Assembly (NCBI GenBank): GCA_040756995.1
Contig: JBFLYK010000007.1
Span: 105,510-169,509, forward strand
Source: BP-133 sp040756995
Lineage (GTDB): Bacteria; Actinomycetota; Acidimicrobiia; IMCC26256; BP-133
DNA length: 64,000 nt
Direction of reading: 5' to 3'
Part shown: positions 47,724 to 56,261 of the stretch, in pieces
How positions within the stretch are numbered: position 1 is the first letter of the stretch
How the letters are laid out: every line of letters begins with the position of its first letter
Translations under genes and position numbers: made by a program
Notes under the pieces: generated by a model
Seen by the model: the letters and a program-made list of their open reading frames with translations, nothing else
The model's database searches: none
What the model was told of the DNA's origin: nothing

Positions 47724-48268
47724 AATGCCTGGACGGGGCCCAGGACGGTCGTCACCAACTCTTCGGCCCGGTCGGGGTCGAGCGGCTTGCCGAGCATCAC
47801 GCGGCAGTAGATGACCGCCCCTGACAGGGCCAGAGCGGCCATGTCGGGATTGGCGACGCCGGCCTCGGCCAGGGCCTTTACCAGGGCCTGGCGGCGCTGA
47901 TTGGTGAACTTGCGCTGGATCCGCCGGAGGGCGGCGTCGCGTTCGGCGCCGTCGATCAGGGCGGGAACGATCGGTGAGCGCTTCGGATCGGCCATCGCCT
48001 CGGCCAGGTGGCGCACGAGCGCCACGACCCGGGGCCGACCGGGGGGCGTGTCCCCCGCCGGCGGCTGGGTTGAGTGGTGCTCGAGAGCATCGAGGAGCAG
48101 GGCGAGCTTGTCCGGCCAGTGCCGGTAGACGGTGCTGCGGGCCACACCGGCCCGGGCGGCGACCGCCTCGATCGTGAAGCCTCCCCAACCCGAGTGGGCC
48201 AGCTCCGCCACCGCCGCCTCTCGAACGACCCGCTGCGAACGCTCCACCCGTGCATCGGTATAGGACAT
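47720..48268 (-). CDS. TetR-family regulator
   Basis: 182 aa from ATG 48268. HTH: TIEAVAARAGVARSTVYRHW followed by PDKLALLLDAL. The C-terminal ligand domain is of the AcrR type. Divergent from a VOC protein with a dyad between them, and coupled to the DUF3565-DUF1971 gene. Confidence 0.9.
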   Translation of the reverse strand: MSYTDARVERSQRVVREAAVAELAHSGWGGFTIEAVAARAGVARSTVYRHWPDKLALLLDALEHHSTQPPAGDTPPGRPRVVALVRHLAEAMADPKRSPIVPALIDGAERDAALRRIQRKFTNQRRQALVKALAEAGVANPDMAALALSGAVIYCRVMLGKPLDPDRAEELVTTVLGPVQAL

Positions 48269-48272
48269 AAGT

Positions 48273-48292
48273 GTAGTATAACAAAACACTAC
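48273..48292. promoter_or_regulatory. TetR operator in divergent promoter
   Basis: GTAGT-N10-ACTAC in an AT-rich patch (GTAGTATAACAAAACACTAC) between the TetR start and the VOC gene. Also covers a likely -10 region. Confidence 0.55.
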
Positions 48293-48314
48293 TGTCTCAG
48301 AGAGGAGAATGGCC

Positions 48315-48695
48315 ATGGCCACCGTCCGGTACATCGCCCACGACGTGGGCACCGCCGCCCGGTTCTATGCCGACCATCTGGGTTTCCAGGTCGAACTTCA
48401 GCCGGCCCCCGGCTTCGCCATGCTCTCCCGAGGCGACCTGCGCCTGTTGCTGAACGCCCCCGGCGGCGGCGGCGCCGGTCAGGCCGCGGCGGACGGGAGG
48501 ACGCCGGAGCCCGGCGGCTGGAGTCGCTTCCAGCTCGAGGTCACCGACCTGGACTCCACGGTCGCCGGTCTCGAGGCCGCCGGTTGCACGTTCCGCACGC
48601 CGATCGTCGACGGCGCCGGCGGGCGGCAGGCGCTGGTCGAGGATCCGTCGGGCAACGTGGTCGAGCTGTTCCAGCCGATGCGAGCGGCCGGGTGA
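48315..48695 (+). CDS. VOC-family (glyoxalase/dioxygenase fold) protein
   Basis: 126 aa, one VOC domain: VRYIAHDVGTAARFYADHLG, LEVTDLDSTVAGLEAAG and EDPSGNVVELFQP (metal Glu near the end). ATG 48315 has AGGAG at 7 nt; an ATG 6 bp earlier is too close. Likely detoxification under the divergent TetR. Confidence 0.85.
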   Translation: MATVRYIAHDVGTAARFYADHLGFQVELQPAPGFAMLSRGDLRLLLNAPGGGGAGQAAADGRTPEPGGWSRFQLEVTDLDSTVAGLEAAGCTFRTPIVDGAGGRQALVEDPSGNVVELFQPMRAAG

Positions 48696-48771
48696 CGTCG
48701 GTCGCCGCCGGCGGCCGTTTCCGGTGACTGTTCTTGGGCATGGCCAACCCGAGAATCGGCTGGACCCTTTC

Positions 48772-48799
48772 GTACTTTCTCGATACGATCACAAGAAAC
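48772..48799. promoter_or_regulatory. TTTCT-N13-AGAAA operator candidate, site A
   Basis: GTACTTTCT (48772), 13 nt, AGAAAC (48794): same spacing and flanks as site B at 56214-56241. It lies 28 bp before the E1 alpha start and may control the whole 48.8-53.7 kb operon. Confidence 0.5.
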
Positions 48800-48826
48800 C
48801 ACGTCACCTGAGGGGGCCGTCGCTCC

Positions 48827-49828
48827 GTGATCGAGACGCAACTGAGTACGCCGCCGCCGGCCGTTCTCGAACAGATGTACGAGGTCATGCGGACCGTGAC
48901 TGTGGCTGATGAACGGGCCCGGGCCGAGGCCAAGGCGGGGCGGATGCCGGCCGCCTTCTATCCGGTGCGGGGCCTCGAGGGAGTCTGCGCCGCCCTCGGA
49001 GCAGTGCTCGCCCCCGAAGACCACCTCGTCTCGACATATCGGAACCTGGCCGACACGGTGGCCAAAGGGGTTCCGCTGCCGGAGATCATTGCCGAGCTCC
49101 ACGGCCGGGTGTCGGGAACTTCGAAGGGCAAGGCGGGGACGATGCACATGCACCACGACCCGTCGGGGCTGATGGCCACGACCGGCATCGTCGGGTCGGG
49201 CCTGCCGATCGCCGCCGGCCTGGCGCTCGGCGCCCAGCTCGACGGAGGAGGGCGAGCGGTCGCCGTCACGTTCGGCGATGGCGCGACGTCGATCGGCGCC
49301 TATCACGAGGCCATGAACCTCGCCGCGCTGTGGCGCCTGCCACTGGTGTTCGTGTGCCAGAACAACGGGTGGGCGGAGCACACGCCGCTCGCCGCCTACG
49401 CTCCCTCGACCGACCTGGCCGAACGGGCGGCGGCCTACAACATGACCGCGCTGGCCGTCGACGGGTTCGACCCCATCGAGACCTGGCGGGTCCTGGGCGA
49501 CGCCGTGGCCCGGGCCCGCAACGGCGAAGGTCCGACCTTCGTCGAGTGCCGCACTTACCGGCTCGTCGGCCACACCAGCTCGGCCGACTACTCCTACATG
49601 CCGAAGGAGCAGCTGGAAGCGGCGCTGGCCCGCGACCCGGCCCCGACGTTCCGGGCCTGGCTCGTGACGAGCGGACACGCCACCGAATCGCGCCTCGACG
49701 AGATCGACAAGGCCGTCGACGCGGCGGTCGAGGATGCCTTCGAGTTCGCCCAGTCGGCGCCAAAACCCGAGGCCACCGACATCTACGACGACGTGTTCGC
49801 CGACCGGGCGTGGGTGGAGGGGCGATGA
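48827..49828 (+). CDS. TPP-dependent dehydrogenase E1 alpha (acetoin/pyruvate type)
   Basis: 333 aa. TPP motif GDGATSIGAYHEAMNLA ... VCQNNGW; GKAGTMHMHHDPSG and YRLVGHTSSADY are typical of acetoin- and pyruvate-type E1 alpha. Ile replaces the usual Glu in GDGATSxG. First gene of an operon with no E2 or E3, so it may borrow them or work as a simple TPP decarboxylase or carboligase. GTG 48827 start; ATGA overlap with the beta subunit. Confidence 0.9.
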   Translation: MIETQLSTPPPAVLEQMYEVMRTVTVADERARAEAKAGRMPAAFYPVRGLEGVCAALGAVLAPEDHLVSTYRNLADTVAKGVPLPEIIAELHGRVSGTSKGKAGTMHMHHDPSGLMATTGIVGSGLPIAAGLALGAQLDGGGRAVAVTFGDGATSIGAYHEAMNLAALWRLPLVFVCQNNGWAEHTPLAAYAPSTDLAERAAAYNMTALAVDGFDPIETWRVLGDAVARARNGEGPTFVECRTYRLVGHTSSADYSYMPKEQLEAALARDPAPTFRAWLVTSGHATESRLDEIDKAVDAAVEDAFEFAQSAPKPEATDIYDDVFADRAWVEGR

Positions 49829-50829
49829 CCACCACAGTCGATACGACCGAAGCCGTCGAGATGACGACGGCGGCGGCCATGAACTCGGCCCTCGACGTGG
49901 CGCTGACGATCGACCGGAAGGTGCTGCTGCTCGGCGAGGACATCGCCGACCCCTCGGGCGGTGTCTTCAAGGTCACCAAGGGCCTGTCGACGCAGCACGG
50001 CGCCGATCGGGTGCGGGATACGCCCATCGCCGAACAGTCGATCCTCGGAGCGGCGATCGGGGCGGCGCTGGCCGGCTACCGGCCGGTCGCCGAAGTGATG
50101 TTCTTCGACTTCATCACTGTGGCCATGGACCAGCTCGTCAACCATGCGGCCAAGTTCCGGTACCTGTCGGGCGGGCAGCACCCCGTCCCGATCACGGTGC
50201 GGACGGTGGTGGGCAACAGCCGCTTCGGAGCGCAGCACTCCCAGTCGCTCGAGGCCTGGTTCATGCACACGCCGGGGATCAAGGTGGCGTTTCCGTCCAC
50301 CCCGTCGGACGCCAAGGGATTGCTGGCATCATGCGTGTTCGACGAGGATCCCTGCCTGTTCGTGGAGCACGTCGCGCTGCACTACTCGCAGAAGGAACTG
50401 GTGCCGACCGGAGACCACCGGGTGCCGCTGGGCCAGGCGGCGGTGCGGCGGGCGGGCGACGACGTGACGATCATCTCCTACGGTGCCCAGATGCCCGGCG
50501 TCCTGGCCGCGGCCGAGACGCTGGCCGGCGAAGGGATCTCGGCCGAGGTGATCGACCTGCGCACCTTGGTGCCGCTCGACTTCCCCACTGTGCTGGGCTC
50601 GGTGGCCCGCACCCGCCGGGCCGTCGTCGTGCACGGCGCTGTCCGCTTCGCCGGCCCGGGAGCGGAGATCGCCGCCACCATCACCGAGGAGCTGTTCGAG
50701 GACCTGGCCCACCCGGTGATGCGTCTCGGCGCCCGCTACGTCCCGACGCCGTTCCTGGCCTCGGGTCTCGAGCCGCTGCCGGTGGCCGCCGACGTGATCG
50801 ACGCCGTCCGCCGGCTGACCGCCTCCTGA
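49825..50829 (+). CDS. TPP-dependent dehydrogenase E1 beta
   Basis: 334 aa. GEDIADPSGGVFKVTKGL, DTPIAEQSILGAAIGAALAG, FPSTPSDAKGLLASCV, EVIDLRTLVPLD. The segment after the last reads VVVHGAVRFAGPGAE where E1 beta subunits normally have VVHEA, so a conserved Glu is lost. The second half is the transketolase C-terminal fold. Forms a heterotetramer with the alpha subunit. Confidence 0.9.
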   Translation: MTTTVDTTEAVEMTTAAAMNSALDVALTIDRKVLLLGEDIADPSGGVFKVTKGLSTQHGADRVRDTPIAEQSILGAAIGAALAGYRPVAEVMFFDFITVAMDQLVNHAAKFRYLSGGQHPVPITVRTVVGNSRFGAQHSQSLEAWFMHTPGIKVAFPSTPSDAKGLLASCVFDEDPCLFVEHVALHYSQKELVPTGDHRVPLGQAAVRRAGDDVTIISYGAQMPGVLAAAETLAGEGISAEVIDLRTLVPLDFPTVLGSVARTRRAVVVHGAVRFAGPGAEIAATITEELFEDLAHPVMRLGARYVPTPFLASGLEPLPVAADVIDAVRRLTAS

Positions 50830-50832
50830 CCG

Positions 50833-51258
50833 ATGCCCGCCGCCGAACCGGTCGCCGAGGGGCTCTTCACCTGGCCGGACGACCAGCCGTACCTGATCGG
50901 CAGCCGGTGCCGGGACTGCGGGGTGATCACCTTCCCGGCCCAGCGGTCGTGCCCGGCCTGCACCTCGGTCGCCGTCGAGCAACGACTCCTCGGGCGGACG
51001 GGCACGCTCTACACCTGGACCGTGCAGGGCTTCCGGCCGAAACCGCCCTACGCCGGACCGCAGGACTTCGAGCCGTACGGTGTCGGCTATATCGAACTGC
51101 CCGGCGAAGTCCGCGTCGAGGCCCGGCTCACCGTGGCCGACCCCGACCTCCTGTGGATCGGCATGCCGATGGAGCTCGTCGTCGTGCCGTTCGGTGATCG
51201 GGTGACGTACGCCTTCGCTCCGGTGGACGGCACTCCGGTGGACGGCACGCCGGCATGA
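50833..51258 (+). CDS. DUF35 OB-fold zinc-ribbon protein (thiolase partner)
   Basis: 141 aa. Zinc ribbon Cys26/29 and Cys40/43 (CRDCG...CPAC) plus OB-fold with LYTWTVQGFRPKPPY and YGVGYIELPGE. DUF35 proteins bind SCP-x-type thiolase-like enzymes, as in steroid side-chain aldolases. The C-terminus has a short tandem repeat PVDGTPVDGTP. Overlaps the thiolase-like gene by 4 bp. Confidence 0.9.
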   Translation: MPAAEPVAEGLFTWPDDQPYLIGSRCRDCGVITFPAQRSCPACTSVAVEQRLLGRTGTLYTWTVQGFRPKPPYAGPQDFEPYGVGYIELPGEVRVEARLTVADPDLLWIGMPMELVVVPFGDRVTYAFAPVDGTPVDGTPA

Positions 51259-52406
51259 GCACGCCGGAGGTGGCGATCGTCGGAATCGGCATCCATCCCT
51301 TCGGCCGCCACGACCGGGTGACGGCCCGGGCCATGGGTGTGCACGCGGTGCGGGAAGCCCTGCGGGACGCCGGCGTCTCTTGGGCCGATGCCGATTTCGC
51401 CTTCGGCGGTTCCCGGGACGGGGGCAACGCCGACACCATGGTCGCCGACCTCGGCCTGACCGGCCTTCCGTTCACCAACGTCCGCAACGGCTGCGCCACC
51501 GGCGGTGCGGCGCTCGTCGCCGCCGCCACGACGATCCGGGCCGGCGCCGGCCGCCTCGGCGTCGTGGTCGGCTTCGACAAGCACGCACCCGGGGCGTTCG
51601 GCTCGGATCCCACCGCCTACGGGCTCGGGCCCTGGTACGGCGAGACCGGACTCATGGTCACCACCCAGTTCTTCGCCATGAAGATTCAGCGCTACATGCA
51701 CGACCACGGCATCAGCGCCCCATCGCTGGCCCGGGTGGCGGCCAAGGGATTCCGCAACGGCGCCCGCAACCCCAACGCCTGGCGGCGCAAACCCATCTCC
51801 GAAGAAGAGATCCTGGCTGCACCGATGATCGCCCACCCGTTGACGCAGTACATGTTCTGTTCCCCCGGCGAAGGCGGTGTCGCCCTCGTGCTGACCCGGG
51901 CCGAGGAAGCCCACCGCTACTGCGAAGCGCCGGTGTACCTGCGGTCGGCGGTCGTGCGGACCCGGCGGTTCGGTTCCTTCGAGGTGTTCAGCCCGGCGCT
52001 GGCTCTCGACCGGGCCGACTCTCCCACGGTCGACGCCGCCCGCGACGCCTTCGCCGCCGCCGGCATCGGGCCCGACGAGGTCGGCGTCGTGCAGCTCCAG
52101 GACACCGACTCCGGGTCGGAGATCATGCACCTCGCCGAGTGCGGTCTGTGCAAGGACGGGGAGCAGGAGGAGTGGCTGGCCCGGGGTGTCACCGAGACCT
52201 GTGGCGCCCTGCCGGTCAACACCGACGGCGGCTGCCTGGCCAACGGCGAACCCATCGGCGCCTCGGGCTTGCGGCAGGTCTACGAGGTGGTGGCTCAGCT
52301 CCAGGGTCGGGCCGGGGCCCGACAGGTTCCCGGCCGGCCGCAGGTCGGCTTCACCCACGTCTACGGCGCGCCCGGCGTCAGCGCCTGCACCGTCCTCAGC
52401 CGGTGA
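51255..52406 (+). CDS. SCP-x/Ltp-type thiolase-like protein (possible aldolase)
   Basis: 383 aa, thiolase fold. Nucleophile-position Cys80 in NGCATGG. The thiolase GHP motif reads NGEPIGASG, with Glu for His, and the C-terminal segment is THVYGAPGVSACTV. Such proteins paired with DUF35 act as retro-aldolases in steroid side-chain degradation (Ltp2 type), so C-C cleavage of a hydroxyacyl-CoA is a better guess than thiolysis. Overlaps both neighbours by 4 bp. Confidence 0.88.
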   Translation: MSTPEVAIVGIGIHPFGRHDRVTARAMGVHAVREALRDAGVSWADADFAFGGSRDGGNADTMVADLGLTGLPFTNVRNGCATGGAALVAAATTIRAGAGRLGVVVGFDKHAPGAFGSDPTAYGLGPWYGETGLMVTTQFFAMKIQRYMHDHGISAPSLARVAAKGFRNGARNPNAWRRKPISEEEILAAPMIAHPLTQYMFCSPGEGGVALVLTRAEEAHRYCEAPVYLRSAVVRTRRFGSFEVFSPALALDRADSPTVDAARDAFAAAGIGPDEVGVVQLQDTDSGSEIMHLAECGLCKDGEQEEWLARGVTETCGALPVNTDGGCLANGEPIGASGLRQVYEVVAQLQGRAGARQVPGRPQVGFTHVYGAPGVSACTVLSR

Positions 52407-53662
52407 GCGCGCCCGCGCCGGACCTCGACACCTGGCGGAAGGCCGCCCGGCAGTGGCTCGAAGAGCACGCTGAATCGAGACCGACGGGCTCACCGGCCGA
52501 GCGTCCCTGGGGCGAAGGCTCCGACTCCGTGGCGGTGTTCCACAACCTGTCCTTCGACGACGAGGCGGCGATCCTCCGGGCGAACCAGGCCTGGCAGCAG
52601 GCGAAGGACGACGCCGGCTACGCCGCGCCGAGCTGGCCCGTCGAGTGGGGCGGCGCCGGCCTGCCGGCGGAGTACGCCCGGGCCTTCGCCGAGGAGGAGG
52701 CCCAGTTCGTCACCCCACCGAGTGCCGAACTGTTCAGCGTCACGGTGCGGCTCATCGCCCCGACCGTCGGCACCTTCGGCACCGACGACCAGAAAGCGCA
52801 GTTCCTCCGGCCGCTGCGCCGAGCGGAGATCCTGGCCTGCCAGTTGTTCAGCGAACCGGGCGCCGGCAGCGACCTGGCCAACCTGTCGTGCCGGGCGGTA
52901 CGCGACGGCGACGAGTGGGTCGTCAGCGGTCAGAAGGTCTGGACATCGGGTGCGCCCCACGCCGCCTACGGCGAACTGATCGCCCGCACCGACGTCGACG
53001 TCCCGAAGCACAAGGGCCTGACCGCATTCCTCGTCCCCCTGGACGCACCCGGAGTGGCGATCCGCCCCATCCGGCAGATGACGGGCGGTGCCAGCTTCAG
53101 CGAGGTGTTCTTCTCCGACGTCCGCGTCCCCGACGCCCTGCGCCTCGGCGCCGTCGGCGAGGGGTGGAAGGTGGCGCTCACCACGCTCGGCTTCGAGCGG
53201 AGCCACTCCGGGTCGTCCCGGCGTCGGCCGGGCGGCACGTTCGAGCAGCTGGCTGCCGCCGCCCGTCACTTCGGCCGGGCTGACGACCCCGTCGTCCGCC
53301 AGGGCCTGGCCGACGTCTTCATCGGCGCCACCCTGCTGCGGCTCAACGCCGAACGGGTGGCGGCCGCCGCCCGCGCCGGTCACGCGCCCGGACCGGAGGG
53401 CTCGATCGGCAAGCTGGCCTGGACGGAGCACATGCGCCGCATCACGGCCGTCGCCACCGAGGTCCTCGGCCCCCGGCTCGCCGCCGACACCGGCGAATGG
53501 GGGGCCTACGCCTGGAGCGAACACGTCCTCGGCGCCCCCGGCTACCGCATCGCCGGCGGCAGCGACGAGATCCAGCGCAACATCATCGCTGAACGGGTGC
53601 TGGGCCTGCCGGCCGAGCCCCGGATCGACAAGGACGTTCCCTTCCGCGAGCTGCGCCGCTGA
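52403..53662 (+). CDS. Acyl-CoA dehydrogenase
   Basis: 419 aa FAD enzyme. CQLFSEPGAGSDLANL and WVVSGQKVWTSGAPHA (flavin/substrate loop), PIRQMTGGASFSEVFF, and C-terminal GAPGYRIAGGSDEIQRNII. Introduces the alpha-beta double bond in the acyl-CoA. GTG 52403 overlaps the thiolase-like stop. Last gene of the operon begun by E1 alpha. Confidence 0.93.
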   Translation: MSAPAPDLDTWRKAARQWLEEHAESRPTGSPAERPWGEGSDSVAVFHNLSFDDEAAILRANQAWQQAKDDAGYAAPSWPVEWGGAGLPAEYARAFAEEEAQFVTPPSAELFSVTVRLIAPTVGTFGTDDQKAQFLRPLRRAEILACQLFSEPGAGSDLANLSCRAVRDGDEWVVSGQKVWTSGAPHAAYGELIARTDVDVPKHKGLTAFLVPLDAPGVAIRPIRQMTGGASFSEVFFSDVRVPDALRLGAVGEGWKVALTTLGFERSHSGSSRRRPGGTFEQLAAAARHFGRADDPVVRQGLADVFIGATLLRLNAERVAAAARAGHAPGPEGSIGKLAWTEHMRRITAVATEVLGPRLAADTGEWGAYAWSEHVLGAPGYRIAGGSDEIQRNIIAERVLGLPAEPRIDKDVPFRELRR

Positions 53663-53682
53663 GCGCTCTGTAGAGTCGAGCC

Positions 53683-54291
53683 ATGACGACGACGGGGCGG
53701 GGCCCGGGACGGCCGGCGGGCACGAACGCACTCGACACCCGGGCCCAGCTGCTCGCCGCCGCCCGCGCCGTCTTCTCCGAGCGCGGCTTCGCCGGCGCCG
53801 GGATCGCCGAGATCGTCGCCCGCGCCGGGGTCAGCGCGCCGGTGCTGTACCACCATTTCGCCGGTAAGGCCGACCTGTACGTGGCCGTCGCCGCCGACGT
53901 CTACGACGAGGTCCTCGGCACGCTCGAAGCGGCGGCCGACCGCCGCGGCGGTCCGTTCGCTGCCCGACTCGACGCCGTGCTCGTCGCCGCCGCCGACCTG
54001 AACGAGGCCGATCCGAGCATCGGGCGGTTCGCCACCGCCATGCCGGCCGATCTCCGCCTGGCGGCCGAACTGGAGCCGTTGCGCGAACAGATGGGCCGGA
54101 TGCGAGCCTTCTTCCTCGCTCTGGCGGCCGGCTGCCCCGAGATCCCGCGCCGGCGGCGGACGGCGGTGGCCGACGCCTGCGCGGCCTTGATCGCCGGCCT
54201 GAGCCGGGCCGGGGCCATGCAGACGCCGGCGGAGTTCCGCGGCACGGTCGAAGCTCTCCGCCTGATGGTGCGCGGCGAGCTGTTCAGCTGA
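53683..54291 (+). CDS. TetR-family regulator (cluster, first)
   Basis: 202 aa. HTH: FAGAGIAEIVARAGVSAPVL followed by YHHFAGKADLYVAV. Basic N-terminal arm RGPGRPAG. Lies 20 bp after the acyl-CoA dehydrogenase on the same strand, so probably in the operon it controls. Candidate sites are the TTTCT-N13-AGAAA dyads or the TAGTGATCACTA palindrome. Confidence 0.9.
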   Translation: MTTTGRGPGRPAGTNALDTRAQLLAAARAVFSERGFAGAGIAEIVARAGVSAPVLYHHFAGKADLYVAVAADVYDEVLGTLEAAADRRGGPFAARLDAVLVAAADLNEADPSIGRFATAMPADLRLAAELEPLREQMGRMRAFFLALAAGCPEIPRRRRTAVADACAALIAGLSRAGAMQTPAEFRGTVEALRLMVRGELFS

Positions 54292-54302
54292 CGCCGGAGC
54301 CG

Positions 54303-55310
54303 TCAGTCCTTCTTGGCCAGGCCCTCGGCTCGAATGCGGTCGGCGAAGCACTCCAGCCACACGAAGGCGTTGACGACCTTGCGGGTGTCGCCGACGCGGC
54401 GCATCGCCCCCGACTGGGCGCGGTAGCCGGCCCAGCGGGCCTTGTTGAAGTGCAGCATGCGGCCGGCCGGGTCAGCGGTGAATTCCCACTCCTGGTCACT
54501 CGCCCTGTAACGGGCGGAGGACACGTAGTCCTGATCGTCGAGCACGAAGCTGCTCTCGAAGTTGCCGGTCGTCGCGACGGCCGTCTCGTCGCCGGCCACC
54601 ATGCAGGCACCGAGCCCGCCCGTGCCCCGCACGATGTGGCCCCACTCGTGGGTGCCGTCGTCGTACTGGTTGGAGAACACGTTCCAGGCCACCTGCTTCT
54701 CGGTGTAGAAGGGCTGTTCCTTCCACTCTCCCCGGTCGCGCCAGTAGCCGTGGTCGCACCAGATGATTCCCGACACCGCTTCACCCATGACGGTGCCCGT
54801 CGTCCAGAAGGCCCGGGTGATGTACATGAACGGCCATTCGCGGTCGGCGTCGAAGAGGTGCATCCCGGGGCCGAGGGCGCGGCCGCTCAGGTCGCACAGT
54901 TCACCCTCCTGCCACACCAGGGCGTCGTCGGTGATGTCGAAGTAGAACGACTGCTCCTCGGCCGGGGCGAGATCGCCGAGCTTGGCCATCAGGTGGTCAC
55001 GATAGATCCGCCGGCCGGGGGTCAACTCCCGGCGCAACTCGCCCCGGGCGCTGTGGACGGCCTTGGGCACGAGATTGAGGTCGCCGTCCTTGTCGGACAT
55101 GAGCCACAACCCACCGGTCATCTGGTGGACCAGCTTGCGCTCCAGGACGTAGAGGTTTCCCGCCTCATTGCGCAGGCCACCGAAGGGCCAGATGGCCCGC
55201 TGCCCGAGACCGTGGATCTCGACGTTCTCGTCCAGGTCGGCAATGTGAAAGTCGAACGCCGCCACCACCGCCTGGTTGTTGAAGTCGCCGACCCGCCGTC
55301 CCTCCGCCAT
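54303..55310 (-). CDS. Lipocalin/hydroxyneurosporene-synthase-like protein, unassigned
   Basis: 335 aa, rich in beta-strand and Trp/Tyr/Phe: NEAGNLYVLERKL, EEQSFYFDITDDALVW, GEAVSGIIWCDHGYW, EWKEQPFYTEKQVAWNVFSN. The pattern recalls tandem lipocalin-like (AttH/CrtC) proteins, some of which bind or hydrate terpenoids, but the match is only by pattern. No signal peptide. Convergent with the TetR gene. Confidence 0.68.
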   Translation of the reverse strand: MAEGRRVGDFNNQAVVAAFDFHIADLDENVEIHGLGQRAIWPFGGLRNEAGNLYVLERKLVHQMTGGLWLMSDKDGDLNLVPKAVHSARGELRRELTPGRRIYRDHLMAKLGDLAPAEEQSFYFDITDDALVWQEGELCDLSGRALGPGMHLFDADREWPFMYITRAFWTTGTVMGEAVSGIIWCDHGYWRDRGEWKEQPFYTEKQVAWNVFSNQYDDGTHEWGHIVRGTGGLGACMVAGDETAVATTGNFESSFVLDDQDYVSSARYRASDQEWEFTADPAGRMLHFNKARWAGYRAQSGAMRRVGDTRKVVNAFVWLECFADRIRAEGLAKKD

Positions 55311-55358
55311 CGCTGACCACCTTTCTCCGGTGCCTCCATCCGGTCGCCCCGAATATTT

Positions 55359-55370
55359 TAGTGATCACTA
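55359..55370. promoter_or_regulatory. Perfect 12-bp palindrome in AT-rich patch
   Basis: TAGTGATCACTA inside an AT-rich stretch (55351-55375), 49 bp before the start at 55310. Looks like a repressor site for the lipocalin-like gene. Confidence 0.5.
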
Positions 55371-55373
55371 TAT

Positions 55374-56177
55374 TCACGCGGTGTCGGCGGCGTCCACCAC
55401 AATCGTGGCGCCCGATACGAAGGCGGCGAGGTCCGAGACGAGGAAGAGCACGACCCGGGCGACATCGTCGGGCAGGCCGTGCCGACCGAGCGGCGCGGGC
55501 GTGCGGGAGGCCAGGGCATCGGCCGAGCGGGTCTCCCCCGCCGACCCCCCGAGCAGGCCCGGCGTCACGATCAGGCCCGGCGCCACGGCGTTGACCCGCA
55601 CGCCCCGCGGCGCGAGATCCTTGGCCAGGTTGCGGGTCAGGCCGATGACGGCGTGCTTCGAGGTCGAGTAGGCGATCAAGCCGGCCCGGGCGGCCAGGCC
55701 AGTGATCGAGGCCAGGTTGACGATCGCTCCGCCTTCGGTCATGCGGCGCCCCGCTTCCCGGGACCCCACGAACGTGCCGGACACGTTGACGGCCAGCACA
55801 CGGTCGAACGCTGCGGCGTCGGCATCGACCACGGGCCCGGTGTGGGGATAGATGCCGGCGTTGTTGACCCAGATGTCGAGGCGGCCCAAGCGCTCGACGG
55901 CGAGGTCGGCGAGCGCCACCACCGAAGCCTCGTCGGATACATCGACGGCCGCGCCGACCGCCCGCCGGCCGTGCGCCGCTTCCAGCTCCTTGGCCCGCAC
56001 CGCCGCCGTGGCGGCGTCAAGGTCGGCCAGCACGACATCGGCGCCGGCCTCGGCCAGCCGGGTGGCGATCCCGGCGCCGATGCCCATGGCGGCGCCTGTG
56101 ACGACAGCCACCCGTCCCGTCAGAGAGATGAGGTCGGACAAGGCGGACGAGCTGTAGTCGCGAACGGGGAAGCCCAT
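55374..56177 (-). CDS. Short-chain dehydrogenase/reductase
   Basis: 267 aa. TGAAMGIGAGIA cofactor motif, Asp in LADLDAA (NAD preference likely), NNAGIY, catalytic YSTSK, VAPGLIVTPG. Probably oxidises a hydroxyl made by the P450 or Rieske enzymes. Its stop lies 3 bp from the palindrome before the next gene, and its start faces the P450. Confidence 0.92.
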   Translation of the reverse strand: MGFPVRDYSSSALSDLISLTGRVAVVTGAAMGIGAGIATRLAEAGADVVLADLDAATAAVRAKELEAAHGRRAVGAAVDVSDEASVVALADLAVERLGRLDIWVNNAGIYPHTGPVVDADAAAFDRVLAVNVSGTFVGSREAGRRMTEGGAIVNLASITGLAARAGLIAYSTSKHAVIGLTRNLAKDLAPRGVRVNAVAPGLIVTPGLLGGSAGETRSADALASRTPAPLGRHGLPDDVARVVLFLVSDLAAFVSGATIVVDAADTA

Positions 56178-56204
56178 GGCCCAACGGTATCCCGGTCGCT
56201 CGCC

Positions 56205-56241
56205 GCAGGAAAGGTACTTTCTTGCGACGGCATAGAGAAAC
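56205..56241. promoter_or_regulatory. Operator candidate site B between SDR and P450
   Basis: Two overlapping elements: a near-perfect dyad GCAGGAAAG-GTA-CTTTCTTGC (56205-56225) and GTACTTTCT-N13-AGAAAC (56214-56241), the latter matching site A at 48772. Lies between starts 56177 and 56262. Confidence 0.5.
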
Positions 56242-56261
56242 TGTTACCGTCCGGAAGGCCC

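Noticed and set aside
51227..51256. Repeat array at the end of the DUF35 gene as a CRISPR or VNTR
   Set aside because: Only two copies of a 15-bp unit; a simple coding duplication.
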